Shown one piece after another: positions 61,733 through 64,000 of a stretch of DNA of 64,000 bases; within the stretch, counting starts at the first letter, position 1, and each line of letters opens with the position of its first letter. The notes under the pieces were generated by a model, which had not been told where the DNA came from, made no database searches, and was given only the letters and a program-made list of their open reading frames with translations. Both the position numbers and the translations under genes were made by a program. Source of the stretch: Geodermatophilus sp. DSM 45219 (GTDB lineage Bacteria; Actinomycetota; Actinomycetes; Mycobacteriales; Geodermatophilaceae); assembly GCF_900104025.1 (NCBI RefSeq), contig NZ_FNIQ01000003.1:248001-312000 (forward strand). Reading direction: 5' to 3'.

Positions 61733-61766
61733 CCCTGCCACCCCATGGAGGGACGCCAGCACGGAA

Positions 61767-61795
61767 GTGACACAAATACCCGGGGGGGGTATGGT
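61767..61795 (+). promoter_or_regulatory. Promoter with a CsoR-like palindrome in its spacer
   Basis: A -35 GTGACA (61767-61772), a 17-base spacer and a -10 TATGGT (61790-61795) make a good housekeeping promoter. Between them lies ATACCC-GGGGG-GGGTAT (61776-61792), a palindrome of the ATACCC..GGGTAT type bound by CsoR/RcnR-family copper or metal repressors. A repressor there would cover both elements. No csoR gene is in the window. Confidence 0.6.
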
Positions 61796-61845
61796 GTCGT
61801 CCGCCGGGAGAGCCACCCGGCGGACGACGCGAGGAGGCGACTGCC

Positions 61846-62349
61846 ATGACGACGCACGACCACCGTCCCGCGCCGGGACCGCACCAGGACCACGGCGCGA
61901 CCCACGGCCCCGGGCCGGCCTCCTGGGGCGTGGCGGCGAGCGCGACACTGCACTGCCTCACCGGCTGCGCCATCGGCGAGGTGCTCGGCATGGTCATCGG
62001 CACGTCCGTCGGCCTGTCCGAATGGGCCACGGTCGCGCTCGCGGTCGCCCTGGCCTTCGTCTTCGGCTACGCACTGACGATGCGGGGCGTGCTGCGCGCC
62101 GGCCTGCCCTTCCGGCGCGCCCTGCGGGTGGCCCTGGCGGCCGACACCATCTCCATCGCCGTCATGGAGGTCGTCGACAACGCGGTGATGCTCTCGGTCC
62201 CGGGCGCCATGGAGGCCGGCATCTCCGGCGCCGTGTTCTGGCTCGCGCTCGCCGGGGCGCTCGCGGTCGCGTTCGTGGTGACGCTGCCGGTCAACCGCTG
62301 GATGATCAGCCGCGGTCGCGGCCACGCCGTCGTCCACGGCCTGCACTGA
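61846..62349 (+). CDS. DUF4396 membrane protein with His-rich N-terminus, probably metal-related
   Basis: 167 residues. The first 25 are His-rich (MTTHDHRPAPGPHQDHGATH), a likely metal-binding tail. Four membrane helices follow with the DUF4396 features LHCLTGCAIGEVLGM (His/Cys within the first helix), VALAFVFGYALTMRGVLRAG and ISIAVMEVVDNAVML. DUF4396 genes are often found with copper and mercury resistance genes, though the activity is unknown. A CsoR-like operator overlaps its promoter, supporting regulation by copper or a related metal. GAGGAGG precedes ATG 61846. Confidence 0.8.
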   Translation: MTTHDHRPAPGPHQDHGATHGPGPASWGVAASATLHCLTGCAIGEVLGMVIGTSVGLSEWATVALAVALAFVFGYALTMRGVLRAGLPFRRALRVALAADTISIAVMEVVDNAVMLSVPGAMEAGISGAVFWLALAGALAVAFVVTLPVNRWMISRGRGHAVVHGLH

Positions 62350-62351
62350 GG

Positions 62352-62395
62352 AAGGACCCCGTCCTCCCCACTCTTCGCAGGCTCAGGACGGGGCC
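62352..62395. repeat. Dispersed hairpin repeat, copy 6
   Basis: AAGGACCCCGTCCTCCCCAC, CTTCGCAGGCTC, then AGGACGGGG; CCCCGTCCT (62357-62365) pairs with AGGACGGGG (62385-62393). It begins three bases after the DUF4396 stop. Confidence 0.75.
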
Positions 62396-62606
62396 CGGGA
62401 CGGGGCCGCTCCAGTACGTCACCAGGCTCGGCCTGGGCCCCTGACAGCGGCGTGCTGATCGGTCGACGGTTCGTGCCCTCGCGGCGGTGAGATGACCGAC
62501 CTCCCACGTCCGGCCGCTGCCACCCACCGACCGCCGTCCGCGCCGCCCATCCCGGGCCCTGGCGTCACGAGTCGCCCTCGCCCGCGCTCACCGTGCGGTC
62601 CGGCCC

Positions 62607-62644
62607 GCTCGTGCTCTGCCCACCCTGGTGGGCAGAGCACGAGC
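62607..62644. repeat. Perfect 18-bp inverted repeat in a gene-free stretch
   Basis: Arms 62607-62624 and 62627-62644 are exact reverse complements with a 2-base centre. The surrounding 62350-62862 region (513 bases) holds a dispersed repeat, this palindrome and a terminator; I see no convincing gene in it. It may be a terminator or a protein-binding site. Confidence 0.8.
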
Positions 62645-62807
62645 GTCCCGGGGGACCTCAGGGCGGTCCGCCGGCTGTTCGCGCCCGGTGCCGGCTCGAC
62701 CGAGGACCGCAGAGCACCGTCAGCGCCGACACCGGGGTCGGCTCGACGAACGAGAGAACCGCTGTGAGAGGTGGCCGTTCCCGTGCGTCGCCGGGGCCGG
62801 ACAGCAG

Positions 62808-62843
62808 ACGACCCCGGTCTCCTGCCGAGGAGGCCGGGGTCGT
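62808..62843 (-). terminator. Hairpin terminator of the 44-residue gene
   Basis: ACGACCCCGG (62808-62817) pairs with CCGGGGTCGT (62834-62843), and the inner CTCCT/AGGAG extends the stem. It lies 20 bases downstream of the leftward stop codon. Confidence 0.65.
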
Positions 62844-62862
62844 GCGTCGTCCGCGGACGGCT

Positions 62863-62997
62863 CTAGCGGCCGTTCGCCATCGTCAGCAGCTCGTCGCGCA
62901 TCGCCGGGCTGCTGGTGCGCGCGAGGGCGCGGTCGAGCGCCCGTCGCGTCCGCGCCGCCTGCCGACGCTGCCGCCAGCTGGAGGTCACGCTGCTCAT
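62863..62997 (-). CDS. Small basic protein (44 aa)
   Basis: 44 residues: MSSVTSSWRQRRQAARTRRA, then LDRALARTSSPAMRDELLTM and ANGR. It is strongly basic and predicted helical. ATG 62997 has GAAGAAGG eight bases upstream, an AT-rich promoter-like region lies further up (63050-63075), and a hairpin follows the stop, so a real transcription unit is likely. Its size puts it below usual gene-calling limits. No family is recognised; nucleic-acid binding is a guess from charge. Confidence 0.6.
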   Translation of the reverse strand: MSSVTSSWRQRRQAARTRRALDRALARTSSPAMRDELLTMANGR

Positions 62998-63132
62998 CTG
63001 TGTCGCCTTCTTCCGGTCACGTGGGGGGCCTGCACCCAGAGCAATGCAGGTGCTACCAAAGATATTCCGAAGAAAGCCAGGCGAGCTTCAGGACACGGCG
63101 ACGATCCCTCACCCGCGAGGGTGAGGCCGCAC

Positions 63133-64000
63133 TCACTCCATGCCGAGCTCCCGGCGGGCCGCGGCCCGGGCGGCCTGCGGGTCGTCGGTCGCCAGCGCCG
63201 CCTCGGCGGCCCGCCGGCAGGCGTCGGTGTCGACGACGGCCAGCCGCGCGCCGACCCCGGCGATCGAGGACGCGGCGCAGGACAGCGACGTGACCCCGAG
63301 GCCGACCAGGACGCAGGCCAGCAGCGGGTCGGCGGCGGCCTCCCCGCACACGCCGACCGACCTGCCGGCGCGGCGACCGGCCTCGGCGGTGACCTGCACC
63401 AGCGCCAGCAGGGCCGGCTGCCACGGGTCGGTGAGGTCGGCGAGCTCGGCCGACAGCCGGTCGGCGGCCAGCGTGTACTGCGAGAGGTCGTTGGTGCCGA
63501 TCGACAGGAAGTCGACGTGCCGCAGCAGCCGGTCGGCCATCAGCGCCGCCGAGGGCACCTCGATCATCACGCCGGGGGTGAGACCGCGGGCACGCACGCG
63601 CGCGGCGAAGTCCGCCGCCTCGGCCACGGTGGCGACCATCGGCGCCATCACCCAGGGCTCGGCGCCGGCCCGCCGGGCGCCCTCGGCGATCGCGTCCAGC
63701 TGGCGCTCCAGCAGGCCGGGGTCGCGCCGGGCGACCCGGAGGCCGCGGACGCCCAGTGCCGGGTTCTCCTCGTCGGGCATGGTGGCGAAGGCCAGCGGCT
63801 TGTCCGACCCGGCGTCCAGCGTGCGGACGACGACCCGCTGGCCGGGGAACGCCTCGAACACCGCGGCGTAGCCCGCCGCCTGCTCCTCCACCGACGGCTC
63901 CTCGGCCCGGCTGAGGAACGACAGCTCCGTGCGCAGCAGCCCGACCCCCTCGGCGTGCGCGGCGGCCGCGGCCCGGGCCCCGGCGCCGTCCTGCACGTTG
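63133..64000 (-). CDS. ptsI: Phosphoenolpyruvate-protein phosphotransferase (PTS Enzyme I), C-terminal part
   Basis: The frame runs off the right edge, so only the C-terminal ~289 residues are present. They form the PEP-binding TIM barrel of Enzyme I: EGVGLLRTELSFLSR, VVRTLDAGSDKPLAF, ENPALGVRGLRVARR, VMIEVPSAALMADRLLRHVD, FLSIGTNDLSQYTLAADR, and the catalytic Cys in VGVCGEAAADP. Enzyme I transfers phosphate from PEP to HPr, starting sugar phosphotransfer. Codons continue upstream past the edge (..NVQDG), so a GTG at 63996 is not the start. The gene ends 136 bases before the start of the 44-residue gene. Confidence 0.92.
   Translation of the reverse strand, partial: NVQDGAGARAAAAAHAEGVGLLRTELSFLSRAEEPSVEEQAAGYAAVFEAFPGQRVVVRTLDAGSDKPLAFATMPDEENPALGVRGLRVARRDPGLLERQLDAIAEGARRAGAEPWVMAPMVATVAEAADFAARVRARGLTPGVMIEVPSAALMADRLLRHVDFLSIGTNDLSQYTLAADRLSAELADLTDPWQPALLALVQVTAEAGRRAGRSVGVCGEAAADPLLACVLVGLGVTSLSCAASSIAGVGARLAVVDTDACRRAAEAALATDDPQAARAAARRELGME

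Noticed and set aside
62492-62767. A 91-codon rightward frame in the gene-free stretch
   Set aside because: It is P/R/S-rich, has no good ribosome-binding site, and contains the perfect 18-bp palindrome in its middle.

Overview
The window is very GC-rich, with GTG and TTG starts, ATGA/GTGA overlaps and third codon positions almost always G or C. It reads as a chromosomal segment of a high-GC actinobacterium. The dnaK-grpE-dnaJ-hspR order, the DevRS/DosRS-like pair, a Dcd of the mycobacterial type, the EtfD-like reductase and FliA-type promoters together suggest a motile soil or rock actinobacterium, perhaps Geodermatophilaceae. That assignment is an impression from gene content, not a measured phylogeny. 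I see no prophage, insertion sequence, rRNA operon or CRISPR array.

0-10 kb: a glycolate/D-lactate oxidase and lactate permease set (glcE fragment, glcF, lctP), a MarR regulator, and the heat-shock operon dnaK-grpE-dnaJ-hspR read leftward. Ahead of dnaK are a SigH/SigR-type promoter and an HspR (HAIR) operator. 10-16.7 kb: an EtfD-like membrane iron-sulfur reductase, a DUF389 protein, an MFS transporter, and a dCTP deaminase gene interrupted by a 350-residue intein with class 3 (W-C-T) features and a LAGLIDADG endonuclease. 16.9-38.2 kb is dominated by signalling: a secreted subtilase, a phosphatase-free hybrid kinase with an RsbW-like tail, a two-gene hybrid kinase operon in which the second protein has lost both phosphotransfer histidines, an alpha-oxoamine synthase/GNAT fusion, a class V aminotransferase, a GGDEF-EAL protein, a PrmC-like methyltransferase, and a UspA/DevS/DevR-like hypoxia module. 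A tRNA-Gly(CCC) and two tandemly duplicated membrane proteins sit at 22.5-24.2 kb.

38-50 kb: a type III polyketide synthase with a methyltransferase, ribokinase, a TetR regulator, a 91-bp tandem repeat, several tiny hydrophilic proteins, and an orphan phosphonate-type binding lipoprotein in one operon with a GGDEF-EAL protein. 48.8-64 kb: a DesKR-like two-component system with an ABC exporter, 3-hydroxybutyrate dehydrogenase with a PucR-type regulator, a tannase-family esterase, a tyrosine phosphatase, a sensor diguanylate cyclase, a DUF4396 protein behind a CsoR-like palindrome, a 44-residue protein, and the 3' part of ptsI.

Three themes cross the window. First, promoter-like sequences of the form (C/A)TCAA-N16-GCCGAT, which match the FliA/sigma-28 family, stand in front of the subtilase, the hybrid kinase operon, the binding protein/GGDEF-EAL operon and the sensor cyclase, which suggests a shared motility or development regulon. 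Second, a family of hairpin-forming intergenic repeats (GGACCCC...CCCCCCACC...CTCGC...GGGG) occurs at least six times between 37 and 63 kb, always at gene 3' ends. Third, cyclic-di-GMP turnover is heavily represented (three enzymes).
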